Shown: piece after piece, positions 52,024 through 61,520 of the stretch
How positions within the stretch are numbered: the first letter of the stretch is position 1
Layout: the number at the start of each line of letters is the position of its first letter
Assembly (NCBI GenBank): GCA_032251315.1
Contig: JAVVEE010000002.1
Coordinates: 22,613 to 86,612, forward strand
Direction: 5' to 3'
From: LH-M37 sp032251315
GTDB lineage: Bacteria > Pseudomonadota > Gammaproteobacteria > SZUA-229
DNA: 64,000 nucleotides
Program-made: the position numbers and the translations under genes
The notes under the pieces: model-generated
The model's database searches: none
What the model was told of the DNA's origin: nothing
Seen by the model: only the letters and a program-made list of their open reading frames with translations

Positions 52024-53802
52024 CTATTCCTCTTTGCTCTCGACCTTGCGCAAGCGCAGATTCAATTCCTTGAGCTGCTCGGCAGAGACTGGCGCCGGTG
52101 CCGAGGTTAACGGGCAGGCGGCTGACTGGGTTTTCGGAAACGCCATGACATCGCGAATGGAGCGTGCGCCCGACATCAACATTACCAGACGATCCAGACC
52201 GAAAGCCAGACCCGCATGCGGCGGACAGCCGTATTTCAGCGCGGTCAGCAGGAAGCCGAATTTTTCTTCAGCTTCCTCGTCAGAGATGCCCAGCAATTTC
52301 AGCACCGCCGCCTGCATGGCGGCATCGTGAATACGCACCGAGCCACCGCCCAGTTCGGTACCATTGAGCACCATATCATAAGCGCGCGACAGCACGCTGC
52401 CGGGATCCTTTTCCAGATCTTCCGGTTTCTCAACCGAAGGTGCCGTGAATGGATGGTGCAGCGCTGTCCATGCCCCTTGTTTATTGCGCTCGAACATCGG
52501 GAAATCCACCACCCAGAGCGGCGCCCAGATGTTTTCGACCAGTCCGGTGTCTTCACCGACCTTGTTACGCAACGCGCCCATCGACTCGTTCACCACGTTG
52601 ACATCACCGGCGCCAAAGAAAAGCAGGTCGCCGGAGTGAGTGCCGGTTTTTTCGAGAATCGTGCTGATGGCTTCATCCGGCAGGAATTTCACAATCGGCG
52701 ATTGCAGACCTTCACGCCCCGCCGACACATCGTTGACCTTGATCCAGGCCAGGCCCTTGGCGCCATAACGGCCGACAAAATCAGTATAACCATCGATCTC
52801 CTTGCGCGAGAGCGAAGCACCGTTGGGCACTTTCAGCACCACAATGCGGCCTTGTGGGTCGTTCGCCGGGCCGGAGAACACCTTGAATTCCACATCCTTC
52901 ATCACATCCGCCAGATCGACCAACTCCATGGGAATACGCAAGTCCGGCTTGTCCGAACCATAATGCAGCATGGCATTTTCATGGGTCATGCGCGGAAACG
53001 GATTGGGCAGATCAACGTCGAGTACCTCTTTGAACAGGCCGCGCATCATATCTTCGTTGAGCTGCATGACATCTTCTTCGTACATAAACGAAGTCTCGAT
53101 ATCCACCTGGGTGAATTCGGGCTGGCGATCGGCGCGCAGATCTTCATCGCGGAAACAGCGCACGATCTGATAATAACGATCCAGACCCGACATCATCAGC
53201 AACTGCTTGAACAGCTGCGGCGACTGCGGCAGGGCAAAGAAACTGCCGGGATGGGTGCGACTGGGCACCAGATAATCACGCGCACCTTCCGGAGTCGCTT
53301 TGGTCAGCATGGGCGTTTCGATATCCATAAAACCACGCTTGTCCAGAAAAAAACGCAGGTAGGCGGTAACATCACTGCGCAGCCTGATGCGCTTTTGCAT
53401 TTCGTCGCGGCGCAGGTCGATGTAGCGATAACGCAGGCGCAGGTCTTCGTGCACATCGACATCGTCGAGCTGGAACGGCGGCGTTTCGGAAGTGTTGAGC
53501 ACCTGCAACTCCAGCGCCAGCACTTCAATGGCACCGGTGGCCAGATTGGGATTCACCGCGCTTTCATCACGCGCACGCACCTTGCCTTTCACCTGTAACA
53601 CATACTCGTTGCGCACACGTTCGGCCATCTGAAAAATTTCCGCACGGTCGGGGTCGAACACCACCTGCACCACGCCTTCGCGGTCACGCAAATCGATAAA
53701 AATCACCCCACCATGATCGCGACGACGGTTAACCCAGCCACATAAAGTAACTTCCTGATCTAAAAACTCTTCGGTAATTTTTCCGCAATATTGACTGCGC
53801 AT
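52024..53802 (-). CDS. aspS: Aspartyl-tRNA synthetase
   Basis: The 592-residue class II enzyme starts at 53802 with MRSQYCGKITEEFLDQEVTL; the frame remains open to 53925 but this is upstream DNA. It has the OB anticodon-binding domain, motif 2 (RYYQIVRCFRDEDLRADRQ), the bacterial GAD insertion and motif 3 (GLAFGLDRLVMLM). Whether it also charges tRNA-Asn is not clear from the sequence. Confidence 0.95.
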   Translation of the reverse strand: MRSQYCGKITEEFLDQEVTLCGWVNRRRDHGGVIFIDLRDREGVVQVVFDPDRAEIFQMAERVRNEYVLQVKGKVRARDESAVNPNLATGAIEVLALELQVLNTSETPPFQLDDVDVHEDLRLRYRYIDLRRDEMQKRIRLRSDVTAYLRFFLDKRGFMDIETPMLTKATPEGARDYLVPSRTHPGSFFALPQSPQLFKQLLMMSGLDRYYQIVRCFRDEDLRADRQPEFTQVDIETSFMYEEDVMQLNEDMMRGLFKEVLDVDLPNPFPRMTHENAMLHYGSDKPDLRIPMELVDLADVMKDVEFKVFSGPANDPQGRIVVLKVPNGASLSRKEIDGYTDFVGRYGAKGLAWIKVNDVSAGREGLQSPIVKFLPDEAISTILEKTGTHSGDLLFFGAGDVNVVNESMGALRNKVGEDTGLVENIWAPLWVVDFPMFERNKQGAWTALHHPFTAPSVEKPEDLEKDPGSVLSRAYDMVLNGTELGGGSVRIHDAAMQAAVLKLLGISDEEAEEKFGFLLTALKYGCPPHAGLAFGLDRLVMLMSGARSIRDVMAFPKTQSAACPLTSAPAPVSAEQLKELNLRLRKVESKEE

Positions 53803-53871
53803 GGTTGGTCCGCTTGAAAGGTGAGAAAATGGGGGGTGAATGTTACGGCCTGACGGGTTTTCAATCAAGTA

Positions 53872-54037
53872 TAGGAGGCTGTCGGGTTTAGGGGGATTGT
53901 AGCGAGGGAGTGGGAGAGTGAACACAAATTTTCCAGAGTTTGAGGCGCATAGTTATTCTACGCAACGAAAAATCGGGGGTATTTGGGACGCTCTCCCGCT
54001 TCCGCAGCCAATTCATCCTGAATCCGACAGCCTCCTA
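53872..54037. mobile_element. 166-bp MITE-like element with 14-bp terminal inverted repeats
   Basis: TAGGAGGCTGTCGG at 53872-53885 is the perfect reverse complement of 54024-54037. The similarity continues inward imperfectly for about 50 nt (GCGAGGGAGTGGGAGAG against the complement of CTCTCCCGCTTCCGC), and the centre has a small hairpin (GCGCATAG with CTACGC). No protein is encoded. It lies between the aspS start and the SDR start. No target-site duplication is obvious. Confidence 0.65.
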
Positions 54038-54093
54038 GCAAGGCTAAACGACGAAACCATCCTGTTTGCAGAATGACGTGATAAGCTTTCGTT

Positions 54094-54960
54094 ATGTCTT
54101 CACCTGCCACTCCATCATCCAGAAAAACCGTCCTTATTACCGGCTGCTCGAGCGGCATTGGTTACTGCGCAGCTAAAGGTTTGCAACAGCGTGGTTATCG
54201 TGTCTTCGCCACCGCACGACGCGCCGAAAGTGTAGCCGCGCTCAATAATGAAGGTCTGGAAAGTTTGCAGCTCGATCTGGATGACTCCGAGTCCATTCGT
54301 ACCGCCGTTGCCGAAATTCTGGAGCGCACCGGCGGTGAACTCTATGCCCTGTTCAATAACGGCGCTTACGGCATTCCGGGCGCGGTCGAAGATCTCTCCA
54401 GAGACACTCTGCGCACCCAGTTTGAAACCAACGTCTTTGGCTGGCAGGAGCTGACCAACCTGGTGCTGCCGGTGATGCGCCGTCAGGGTTACGGCCGCAT
54501 CATCCAGAACAGCTCAGTACTCGGCTTTGTCGCCATGCCCTTTCGCGGCGCCTATAACGCCTCAAAATTTGCTATTGAAGGGCTGAGCGATACGCTCAGA
54601 CTCGAACTGGCCGACACCGACATTCATATTTCGCTGATCGAACCCGGCCCCATCGTCAGTCAGTTTCGCGCCAACGGCGTCAAGCTGCTGGAAAAGCACA
54701 TCGATATTGAAAACAGTATTCACCGCAACAAGTACCGACGTGTTCTGGAGAGACTGAAACAACCGGGGCCGGTCGCCCCCTTCACCCTGCCGCCTGAAGC
54801 GGTGCTCGACAAGGTTATTCATGCCCTGGAGGCACGTCGACCCAAACCCCGTTACTACGTCACCTTTCCTACCTATTTATTTGGCTATCTGAAAAGATTA
54901 TTATCCGCTCGCTGGCTGGATAAAATACTGGCTGCTGCCGGCGGTGGCGGGAAACGTTAA
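54094..54960 (+). CDS. Short-chain dehydrogenase/reductase
   Basis: The 288-residue SDR has the NAD(P) motif TGCSSGIG at residues 17-24, a NNGAYG stretch, the catalytic serine (QNSSVLGF) and the YxxxK pair in YNASK. An arginine after the Rossmann turn (ATARRAES) suggests NADP. The C-terminus is basic and hydrophobic, as in SDRs acting on lipids or retinol-like substrates, but the substrate is unknown. Confidence 0.88.
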   Translation: MSSPATPSSRKTVLITGCSSGIGYCAAKGLQQRGYRVFATARRAESVAALNNEGLESLQLDLDDSESIRTAVAEILERTGGELYALFNNGAYGIPGAVEDLSRDTLRTQFETNVFGWQELTNLVLPVMRRQGYGRIIQNSSVLGFVAMPFRGAYNASKFAIEGLSDTLRLELADTDIHISLIEPGPIVSQFRANGVKLLEKHIDIENSIHRNKYRRVLERLKQPGPVAPFTLPPEAVLDKVIHALEARRPKPRYYVTFPTYLFGYLKRLLSARWLDKILAAAGGGGKR

Positions 54961-55091
54961 CGCGAGGCTATTGAGAGACCTATAAAACATCAGCTTTGGA
55001 CATACACCTTATCATTAATGCTATTATTTAAGCGCATATAGCTTTAGATTCCGCATCCAGAACATCTATCAAGAGTACCTCGATTCGCCTA

Positions 55092-56807
55092 ATGAACACA
55101 AACTCATCACCCTGGGTCATCACCCTCGGATTTAGCAGCCTGCTGAGTTTGATGGTGTTCGTTATCTACATATCACTGACAGAAATGAGTATTACCATCA
55201 GCAAAATGGAAGCGCTGGTAAAAATCACTAACGCCAAAATATCGACTGCGCATTCCATGCGCGACCACATTCGTCTGCGCGCCAACACCTTAAATCAGAT
55301 GTATCTCACTGATGATTATTTCGAGCGCTTTGATCTATTCCCTTTGCTGGCCCACCATGCTGCCAGTTATCGAGCTGACCGCGACCTTCTGCTACGTTAT
55401 GAAATGGACGATGATGAAGAGATATTGCTTGAAGAAATAAGACGGGTTAGCGCCGAAGGCTACAAGATCAACGATGCTGCGGCAGAAATATTACTCTCCC
55501 AGGCGTCCGCTGCCGACACAAAAAAAGCACTTCGCGAAGCTTATACCACACGCCAGAAAGTTCTAAGCAATCTGGATAAGCTGGTCGAAAAACAAAATGA
55601 GAAGGCAGAACTTGCCCTGAACACACACATTCGCGCCAACGAAGAAACCCGCAGTCTTATCATCGCCATCTCTGTACTTGCACTTTTTTTGGGCACCGCC
55701 ATTTCAATATTCATTATTCGTGAAACCACCCGAAAAAACAGAGAGATCTATTTCCAGGCNNNNNNNNNNNNNNNNNNNNNNNNNNNNNNNNNNNNNNNNN
55801 NNNNNNNNNNNNNNNNNNNNNNNNNNNNNNNNNNNNNNNNNNNNNNNNNNNNNNNNNNNGGCGTCAGCATCGGACTGGTGCCGGTCAACAGGGACACAAA
55901 AAATATCACCAGCCTGATGAGCGAGGCTGACGTCGCATGTTACGCAGCCAAAGACATGGGGCGAAACCGCGTTCATCTTCACGAACTAAATGATGAACAT
56001 GTTAAAAAAATACATCAGGAATTAAGCTGGGTGGCCGACATCGAAACCTCGCTCAAAGATCAGCGTTTTAAGCTTTATATTCAGCCCATTACTGCTGTAA
56101 GCAACAGTAACACTGACACCATGTTTGAAGTTTTGCTGCGCCTGAAAGATGACGAAGGCAACATTATTTCACCCGGCGAATACATTCCCGCCGCTGAGCG
56201 TTTCAACCTGATGCGTGCAGTTGACGTCTGGGTCGTACAGGAGGTAATAAAAAAGATTGAATCCCTACATCAATCAGGACAGGAAAAAACACCGCGACTT
56301 TTTGTCAACCTGTCGGCCAACTCCATTACCGACCAGTCATTTTGTGATTATGTGCTTGATCTGTTGAACACCCATAACATTCCCGAATATTCAATCTGTT
56401 TCGAGATAACAGAAACGGCCGCGATAAAAAACATGGAGCAGGCGATCAGTTTCATCACCCAGCTCAAACAGGCGCATTGCCTGTTTGCGCTGGATGATTT
56501 CGGCAGCGGCATGTCCTCTTTCACCTATCTGAAGAACCTACCGGTCGACTACCTAAAAATAGATGGCAGCATCGTCAACAAGATGGATGAAAACAAAGCC
56601 GATCAGGCCATGGTGGCGGCGATCAACCAGATCGGGCGCATCATGAATATCGAAACCATCGCCGAGCATGTTGAAAATGCCGCTATTCTTGCCGGATTAA
56701 ACGAAATAGGTGTCACCTATGGACAGGGCTATTACCTCGGAAGACCCTTTTCTATTGATGAATTAATGCCGGGTTCCTGTGAAAACCCCAGATATTCTCG
56801 ACCATAA
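55092..56807 (+). CDS. Membrane GGDEF/EAL protein interrupted by assembly gap
   Basis: This is a c-di-GMP enzyme with a TM helix at residues 8-30, an extracytoplasmic helical segment of about 150 residues, a second TM (about 190-210) and then 100 N. After the gap only the tail of a GGDEF domain (GVSIGLVPV, SEADVACYAAKDMGRNRV) remains, followed by a complete EAL domain: EVLLRL (the EAL position), FVNLSANS, FEITETAA, LDDFGSGMSS, KIDGS and QGYYLGRP. The EAL residues needed for phosphodiesterase activity look present; the GGDEF active site is not visible. The frame across the gap agrees only by chance, as the gap length is arbitrary. Confidence 0.85.
   Translation: MNTNSSPWVITLGFSSLLSLMVFVIYISLTEMSITISKMEALVKITNAKISTAHSMRDHIRLRANTLNQMYLTDDYFERFDLFPLLAHHAASYRADRDLLLRYEMDDDEEILLEEIRRVSAEGYKINDAAAEILLSQASAADTKKALREAYTTRQKVLSNLDKLVEKQNEKAELALNTHIRANEETRSLIIAISVLALFLGTAISIFIIRETTRKNREIYFQXXXXXXXXXXXXXXXXXXXXXXXXXXXXXXXXXXGVSIGLVPVNRDTKNITSLMSEADVACYAAKDMGRNRVHLHELNDEHVKKIHQELSWVADIETSLKDQRFKLYIQPITAVSNSNTDTMFEVLLRLKDDEGNIISPGEYIPAAERFNLMRAVDVWVVQEVIKKIESLHQSGQEKTPRLFVNLSANSITDQSFCDYVLDLLNTHNIPEYSICFEITETAAIKNMEQAISFITQLKQAHCLFALDDFGSGMSSFTYLKNLPVDYLKIDGSIVNKMDENKADQAMVAAINQIGRIMNIETIAEHVENAAILAGLNEIGVTYGQGYYLGRPFSIDELMPGSCENPRYSRP
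55760..55859. other. Assembly gap of 100 N
   Basis: Exactly 100 ambiguous bases inside the GGDEF/EAL gene. Most of a GGDEF domain, about 130 residues or more, is probably missing, so the real gap is likely longer than 100 nt. Confidence 0.99.
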
Positions 56808-56842
56808 AAAAAGCGAACCCGTATACCGGATTCGCTTTTTTT
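56806..56842. terminator. Bidirectional intrinsic terminator
   Basis: Stem 56813-56821 with 56827-56835 (one mismatch, 5-nt loop) flanked by A and T runs. It lies between the converging GGDEF/EAL and clpB genes and can serve both strands. Confidence 0.88.
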
Positions 56843-56861
56843 AACTTAACGACAGCTGTTT

Positions 56862-59468
56862 TTAAACCGCGACGCTTACCGGCTTAACTTTGCTAAAAAC
56901 CAGCTGCTCATCCTTAACATCCACTTTAATCGCATCACCCGCCATATACTCACCCTGTAAAAGCTGCTGAGCCAGCGGATTTTCAAGGTACTGCTGTATG
57001 GCGCGTTTCAGTGGGCGCGCGCCATAGACCGGATCGAAACCGGTTTCGCCCAGCTTGTCCAGCGCGGCTTCTGACAGCTCGATGGCGATGTCCTGATCCT
57101 CAAGACGTTGCCGTAGATGCCCGACCTGCATTTTCGCAATCTCGCGGATCTGCTCTCGGCCCAGCGGCTGAAACACCACCGTCTCATCGACCCGATTGAT
57201 GAATTCCGGCCTGAAATGCTGACTGGCGATTTCCATCACCGCCGCTTTCATCGCCTCATAATTAGCGCTGCCCGATAACTCCTGAATCTGATGTGAACCC
57301 AGATTCGAGGTCATGATAATCACGGTGTTTCTAAAATCCACCGTGCGACCCTGACTGTCGGTCAGGCGGCCATCATCGAGCACCTGCAACAGGATATTGA
57401 AGACATCAGGATGCGCCTTTTCTATTTCATCCAGCAGGATAACCGAATAAGGTTTGCGTCGAACCGCCTCGGTTAAATAACCGCCCTCCTCATAACCGAC
57501 ATAACCGGGAGGGGCGCCGATCAAACGGGCGACCGAATGTTTTTCCATGTACTCGGACATGTCCAGACGGATCATGGCGTCTTCGGTATCAAACATGAAC
57601 AAAGCCAGTGCCTTGGTCAGCTCGGTTTTACCTACGCCGGTGGGGCCGAAAAACATGAACGAGCCATTGGGCTTGCCGGGATCAGACAGACCTGCGCGTG
57701 AACGGCGGATGGCGTTAGCCACCGCAACAACCGCCTCATCCTGTCCTACTACCTGCTTTTCCAGTACCGTTTCCATCTGCAGCAGCTTTTGCTGTTCGCC
57801 TTCCAGCATCCTGCTCACCGGTATACCGGTCCAGCGGGCAACGATCTCAGCGATCTCATCCCCCGTGACTTTGTTTCGTAGCAGCTGGCCTTCGGCAGGC
57901 TCCTTTTCTTCAGCATGCGCGGCCTGTGCGAGCTGTTTTTCCAGTTCGGGAATGCGGCCATATTGCAGTTCGGACATGCGACTCAAATCACCGGCGCGAC
58001 CTGCTGTTTCCAGCTCCTGACGCGCCCGCTCCAGCTCTTCCTTGATGTTTGTAGAACCCTGCACCGCCAGTTTTTCGGACATCCATTGCTCTTCCAGATC
58101 ACTGTACTCTTTTTCCAGTTCATCGAGCTCCTCTTCCAGATTTTTCAGGCGCTGCAAGGTAGCTTTATCGGTGTCTTTTTTCAGCGCTTCGCGTTCAATT
58201 TTCAACTGAATAATTCGGCGATCGAGTCGATCCATCACTTCGGGCTTGGAATCGATTTCCATACGAATGCGACTGGCCGCTTCATCAATCAGATCAATCG
58301 CCTTGTCCGGCAAGCGCCGGTCACTGATATAGCGATACGATAATGTGGCTGCGGCGACAATCGCGGGGTCGGTAATCTCAACACCGTGATGCACCTCATA
58401 ACGCTCTTTCAAACCGCGAAGGATGGCCACGGTATCTTCAACACTAGGCTCATCCACCAGCACTTTCTGAAAGCGCCGTTCCAGCGCGGCATCTTTTTCG
58501 ATGTACTGACGATACTCGTCCAGAGTCGTCGCGCCGACACAGTGCAGCTCACCTCGCGCCAGGGCGGGCTTGAGCATGTTGCCGGCATCCATCGAACCTT
58601 CGGCTTTGCCCGCACCAACCATGGTGTGCAGTTCGTCGATGAACAGAATCACCTGACCTTCCTGTTTCGACAGATCGTTCAGCACGGCTTTCATGCGCTC
58701 TTCAAACTCGCCGCGGAATTTTGCCCCGGCGATCAGCGCGCCCATATCCAGCGACAGCACCCGTTTGTTTTTTATGCCGTCGGGCACTTCACCGTTGATA
58801 ATGCGTTGCGCCAGACCCTCGACGATGGCGGTTTTACCGACACCGGGCTCGCCAATAAGGACAGGGTTGTTTTTGGTGCGCCGCTGCAATACCTGAATGG
58901 TGCGGCGAATCTCTTCATCACGACCAATCACCGGATCGAGCTTGCCCTGCTGAGCACGCTCGGTGAGATCAACGGTGTATTTCTCCAGCGCCTGACGCTG
59001 CTCCTCGGCATTGGGGTCATCAACTTTCTGCCCGCCGCGAATCTCCTCGATCGCTTTTTCCAGACTCTGCTTATTGGCCCCCGCGTTACGCATCAGATCG
59101 CCCAGTCGGCTTTTATCTTCCACGACGGCGAGCATGAACAATTCGCTGGAGATGTACTGGTCATTGCGCTTCTGCGCCAGCTTGTCGGTGAGGTTGAGCA
59201 GGCGATTCATTTCGTTAGAAATCTGGATCTCACCCTGATGGTCCTCAATCTGCGCCATGTGATCCAGCTCTTCATTAAGCTTGCTGGTCAACAAATCAAC
59301 ATTCACACCGGTGCTGGTCAGCAGATGGCGCACCGTGCTGCCACCCTGATCGAGCAGCGCCAGCATCAGATGTACCGGTTCAATAAACGCATGATCCCGA
59401 CCCAGCGCAAGCGACTGCGCATCAGCCAGAGCAACCTGGAATTTACTGGTTAAACGATCCATTCTCAT
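56862..59468 (-). CDS. clpB: ATP-dependent disaggregase ClpB
   Basis: ClpB works with DnaK to dissolve protein aggregates. The 868-residue protein has an N domain (RLTSKFQVALADAQSLAL), NBD1 with GEPGVGKT (about residue 205), the coiled-coil middle domain (about 410-520), and NBD2 with GPTGVGKTEL and a sensor 2 region (GARPLKRAIQQ). Length and the middle domain distinguish it from ClpA and ClpC. No sigma-32 promoter was clearly identified upstream. Confidence 0.97.
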   Translation of the reverse strand: MRMDRLTSKFQVALADAQSLALGRDHAFIEPVHLMLALLDQGGSTVRHLLTSTGVNVDLLTSKLNEELDHMAQIEDHQGEIQISNEMNRLLNLTDKLAQKRNDQYISSELFMLAVVEDKSRLGDLMRNAGANKQSLEKAIEEIRGGQKVDDPNAEEQRQALEKYTVDLTERAQQGKLDPVIGRDEEIRRTIQVLQRRTKNNPVLIGEPGVGKTAIVEGLAQRIINGEVPDGIKNKRVLSLDMGALIAGAKFRGEFEERMKAVLNDLSKQEGQVILFIDELHTMVGAGKAEGSMDAGNMLKPALARGELHCVGATTLDEYRQYIEKDAALERRFQKVLVDEPSVEDTVAILRGLKERYEVHHGVEITDPAIVAAATLSYRYISDRRLPDKAIDLIDEAASRIRMEIDSKPEVMDRLDRRIIQLKIEREALKKDTDKATLQRLKNLEEELDELEKEYSDLEEQWMSEKLAVQGSTNIKEELERARQELETAGRAGDLSRMSELQYGRIPELEKQLAQAAHAEEKEPAEGQLLRNKVTGDEIAEIVARWTGIPVSRMLEGEQQKLLQMETVLEKQVVGQDEAVVAVANAIRRSRAGLSDPGKPNGSFMFFGPTGVGKTELTKALALFMFDTEDAMIRLDMSEYMEKHSVARLIGAPPGYVGYEEGGYLTEAVRRKPYSVILLDEIEKAHPDVFNILLQVLDDGRLTDSQGRTVDFRNTVIIMTSNLGSHQIQELSGSANYEAMKAAVMEIASQHFRPEFINRVDETVVFQPLGREQIREIAKMQVGHLRQRLEDQDIAIELSEAALDKLGETGFDPVYGARPLKRAIQQYLENPLAQQLLQGEYMAGDAIKVDVKDEQLVFSKVKPVSVAV

Positions 59469-59633
59469 AAAGTAAGCCTCAATAATTTTTTATATAGCAT
59501 GTATATGAGGACAGAAGCAGGTATTTCAATGCCTTATGCCAGAGATTTGAATCAGGTGATTTATATGAAACGCATTAATGAAAAAAATTAATCCACTATC
59601 CTTTCTTCGATGTTTTCACGGACCAGCTTTTGC

Positions 59634-59656
59634 CTTTAACTGCCAACTGCCAACTA
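59634..59656. repeat. Dispersed 22-nt repeat, copy 2
   Basis: Reverse complement of the sequence at 17207-17228, with 22 identical bases. Here it lies just after the pgeF stop on the opposite strand, so both copies follow gene ends. Confidence 0.8.
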
Positions 59657-59660
59657 TATT

Positions 59661-60419
59661 TTAAACATCAAGCCAGATCAGGCTGGCCATGCGTCCGCTT
59701 CGGGCACCGTCGCGGCGAAAGGAGTAAAAATGGGCTTCATCCGAATAGGTGCACAGCCCACCACCATAAATGGACTCGATGCCCTGTTGCTGCAATTCGA
59801 TTCGCGCCAGTTGATAAATATCGCACAGCCAGTGCTGCTCATCTTTGCGGGTGAAAGCGCTGAGGTTGTCCGCGCTCTTGCGGGTAAAATCCTGATACAC
59901 CTCCGGCCCAACTTCAAAGGCGGCGGCACCGATGGCGGGGCCGAGCCAGACCAGGCACTCTTCGGGGGGGATGTTCAGGGCGGCAAAGCTCTCGCTGATG
60001 ATGCCATTCAAGGCGCCACGCCAGCCGGCATGTGCCACCGCCACGCGATCACCCTGCTTGCCGGCAAAAAATACCGGCAGGCAGTCGGCGGTCAGCACGG
60101 CACACACAAGCCCCGGCGTCGCCGTCCAGGCGGCATCGGCTTCGGGCGGGAGCGCGGCGTTTTGATAAGCATCTGCGGCGATGATGTTGTTGCTATGGGT
60201 CTGCGTCAGCCAGAGTGGCGGTGTCGGCAGTTGAAAATACTCGCCCAGCCAGTCGCGATTGCGCGCCACGGTGGCCGCCTCATCGTCGACATGCCCGGCC
60301 AGATTCAGGCTCGTGTACGAACCTGAACTAAAGCCGTTTTTTCGGGTGGAGGTAAAGGCGCGTATGTTTTGCGGTGCAGGCCAGTCAGCGGGGATGGAAT
60401 CGACAACTTTATCCGTCAT
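59661..60419 (-). CDS. pgeF: Peptidoglycan editing factor PgeF (YfiH, laccase-domain)
   Basis: The 252-residue protein belongs to the multicopper-oxidase-unrelated laccase-domain family that corrects L-Ser misincorporated in peptidoglycan precursors. Family features include LTQTHSN, CAVLTADCLPVFF, VAHAGWRGALNGI and GPAIGAAAFEVG, giving the metal-binding His and Cys residues. It overlaps rluD by 11 nt, as is usual for rluD-pgeF. Confidence 0.92.
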   Translation of the reverse strand: MTDKVVDSIPADWPAPQNIRAFTSTRKNGFSSGSYTSLNLAGHVDDEAATVARNRDWLGEYFQLPTPPLWLTQTHSNNIIAADAYQNAALPPEADAAWTATPGLVCAVLTADCLPVFFAGKQGDRVAVAHAGWRGALNGIISESFAALNIPPEECLVWLGPAIGAAAFEVGPEVYQDFTRKSADNLSAFTRKDEQHWLCDIYQLARIELQQQGIESIYGGGLCTYSDEAHFYSFRRDGARSGRMASLIWLDV

Positions 60420-61371
60420 GCTGCGCCAGATCTTCCTTCATGGCCTCGACCAGCTGCTGCATATCTTCCGGCAGGGGCGCCTCCCATTCCATGAGCTCGC
60501 CGCTTTCGGGATGGTGCAGACCCAGTCGCCAGGCATGTAGCGCCTGACGGTTGAAGTTTTTCAGCACCTCAATGAAGTCGGGCTCGGCACCGGGCGGAAA
60601 ACGTGACCGCCCCGCATACACCGGATCGCCCACCACCGGATGCCGCAAATGCTGCATGTGCACCCGAATCTGATGGGTACGACCGGTCTCCAGCTTGACG
60701 TGCAGATGGGTGTGCTGGCGAAAACGCTCCAGCACGCGGTAATGCGTCACCGATGGCCGGCCGTCTTCGCGCACGGTCATGCGAATACGATCCCGGGGAT
60801 GACGGCCAATGGGTTCATCCACTGTGCCGCCGCCGGTCATCACGCCATGCACCACGGTCTGATATTCGCGGTGAACTTCGCGCCGCTGAATCTGTTCGAC
60901 CAGGTATTTATGCGCGATCAGAGTTCGCGCCACCACCATCAGACCGCTGGTATCCTTGTCCAGACGATGCACGATGCCCGCACGCGGCACCTCGGCCAGA
61001 TTACGGTCATAAAAAAGCAGGGCATTTTGCAGGGTTCCGCGCCGGTTGCCGGCGGCAGGGTGCACCACCAGCCCGGCCGGTTTGTTGATAATCAGCAGCG
61101 ACTCATCTTCATAAACGATGTTCAGGGGAATGTCTTCGGCCACGTCCTCATCTTCAACATCGGCCACCTTCACCTCCAGCACCAGCTGTTGGTCACTGTA
61201 GACTTTGGTTTTGGGTGGCACTGAGCGGCCGTCGAGCAAAATCTGGCCTTCCAGCAGCCACTGCTTTAAACGGCTACGGGAATAATCGGGCATCAGTTCG
61301 GCGAGCACTACATCCAGTCGCTTGCCGGATAGCGCTTCGGGAATATTAAAGGAGGTATGAATATCGGGCAT
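60409..61371 (-). CDS. rluD: 23S rRNA pseudouridine synthase RluD
   Basis: RluD makes pseudouridines in helix 69 of 23S rRNA. From the ATG at 61371 the protein has 320 residues with an N-terminal S4 domain (RLDVVLAELMPDYSRSRLKQ) and the catalytic Asp in HRLDKDTSGLMVVAR. A TTG at 61389 is less likely. It precedes pgeF and is divergent from bamD, the common order. Confidence 0.94.
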   Translation of the reverse strand: MPDIHTSFNIPEALSGKRLDVVLAELMPDYSRSRLKQWLLEGQILLDGRSVPPKTKVYSDQQLVLEVKVADVEDEDVAEDIPLNIVYEDESLLIINKPAGLVVHPAAGNRRGTLQNALLFYDRNLAEVPRAGIVHRLDKDTSGLMVVARTLIAHKYLVEQIQRREVHREYQTVVHGVMTGGGTVDEPIGRHPRDRIRMTVREDGRPSVTHYRVLERFRQHTHLHVKLETGRTHQIRVHMQHLRHPVVGDPVYAGRSRFPPGAEPDFIEVLKNFNRQALHAWRLGLHHPESGELMEWEAPLPEDMQQLVEAMKEDLAQHDG

Positions 61372-61436
61372 GGACAAATTACAGCGCAAAAGATGGATTA
61401 GAAATCAAGGTGGCAAAAAAATTGTGGCAACACAAA

Positions 61437-61467
61437 GTGACAGCATTACCATGAACTTAGTTATAAT
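61437..61467 (+). promoter_or_regulatory. Possible promoter of bamD
   Basis: TATAAT at 61462-61467 is a good -10, with GTGACA at 61437-61442 as a weak -35 at a long 19-nt spacing. Confidence 0.35.
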
Positions 61468-61520
61468 GTACCATTCTAACGGATAACCCATAACAACTGA
61501 CAATATTGATCGAGCTGATT

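Noticed and set aside
52216..53598. 460-codon plus-strand frame over aspS
   Set aside because: Antisense shadow of the aspartyl-tRNA synthetase; repetitive composition and no ribosome site.
53958..54158. 66-codon minus-strand frame ending RIQDELAAEAGERPKYPRFF
   Set aside because: It runs across the repeat element and the SDR start. Its tail is encoded by the repeat, so any similarity to annotated proteins would come from the repeat itself.
58386..59453. 355-codon plus-strand frame over clpB
   Set aside because: Antisense to clpB, with a sequence rich in His, Phe and Gln as expected for the complement of its codons.
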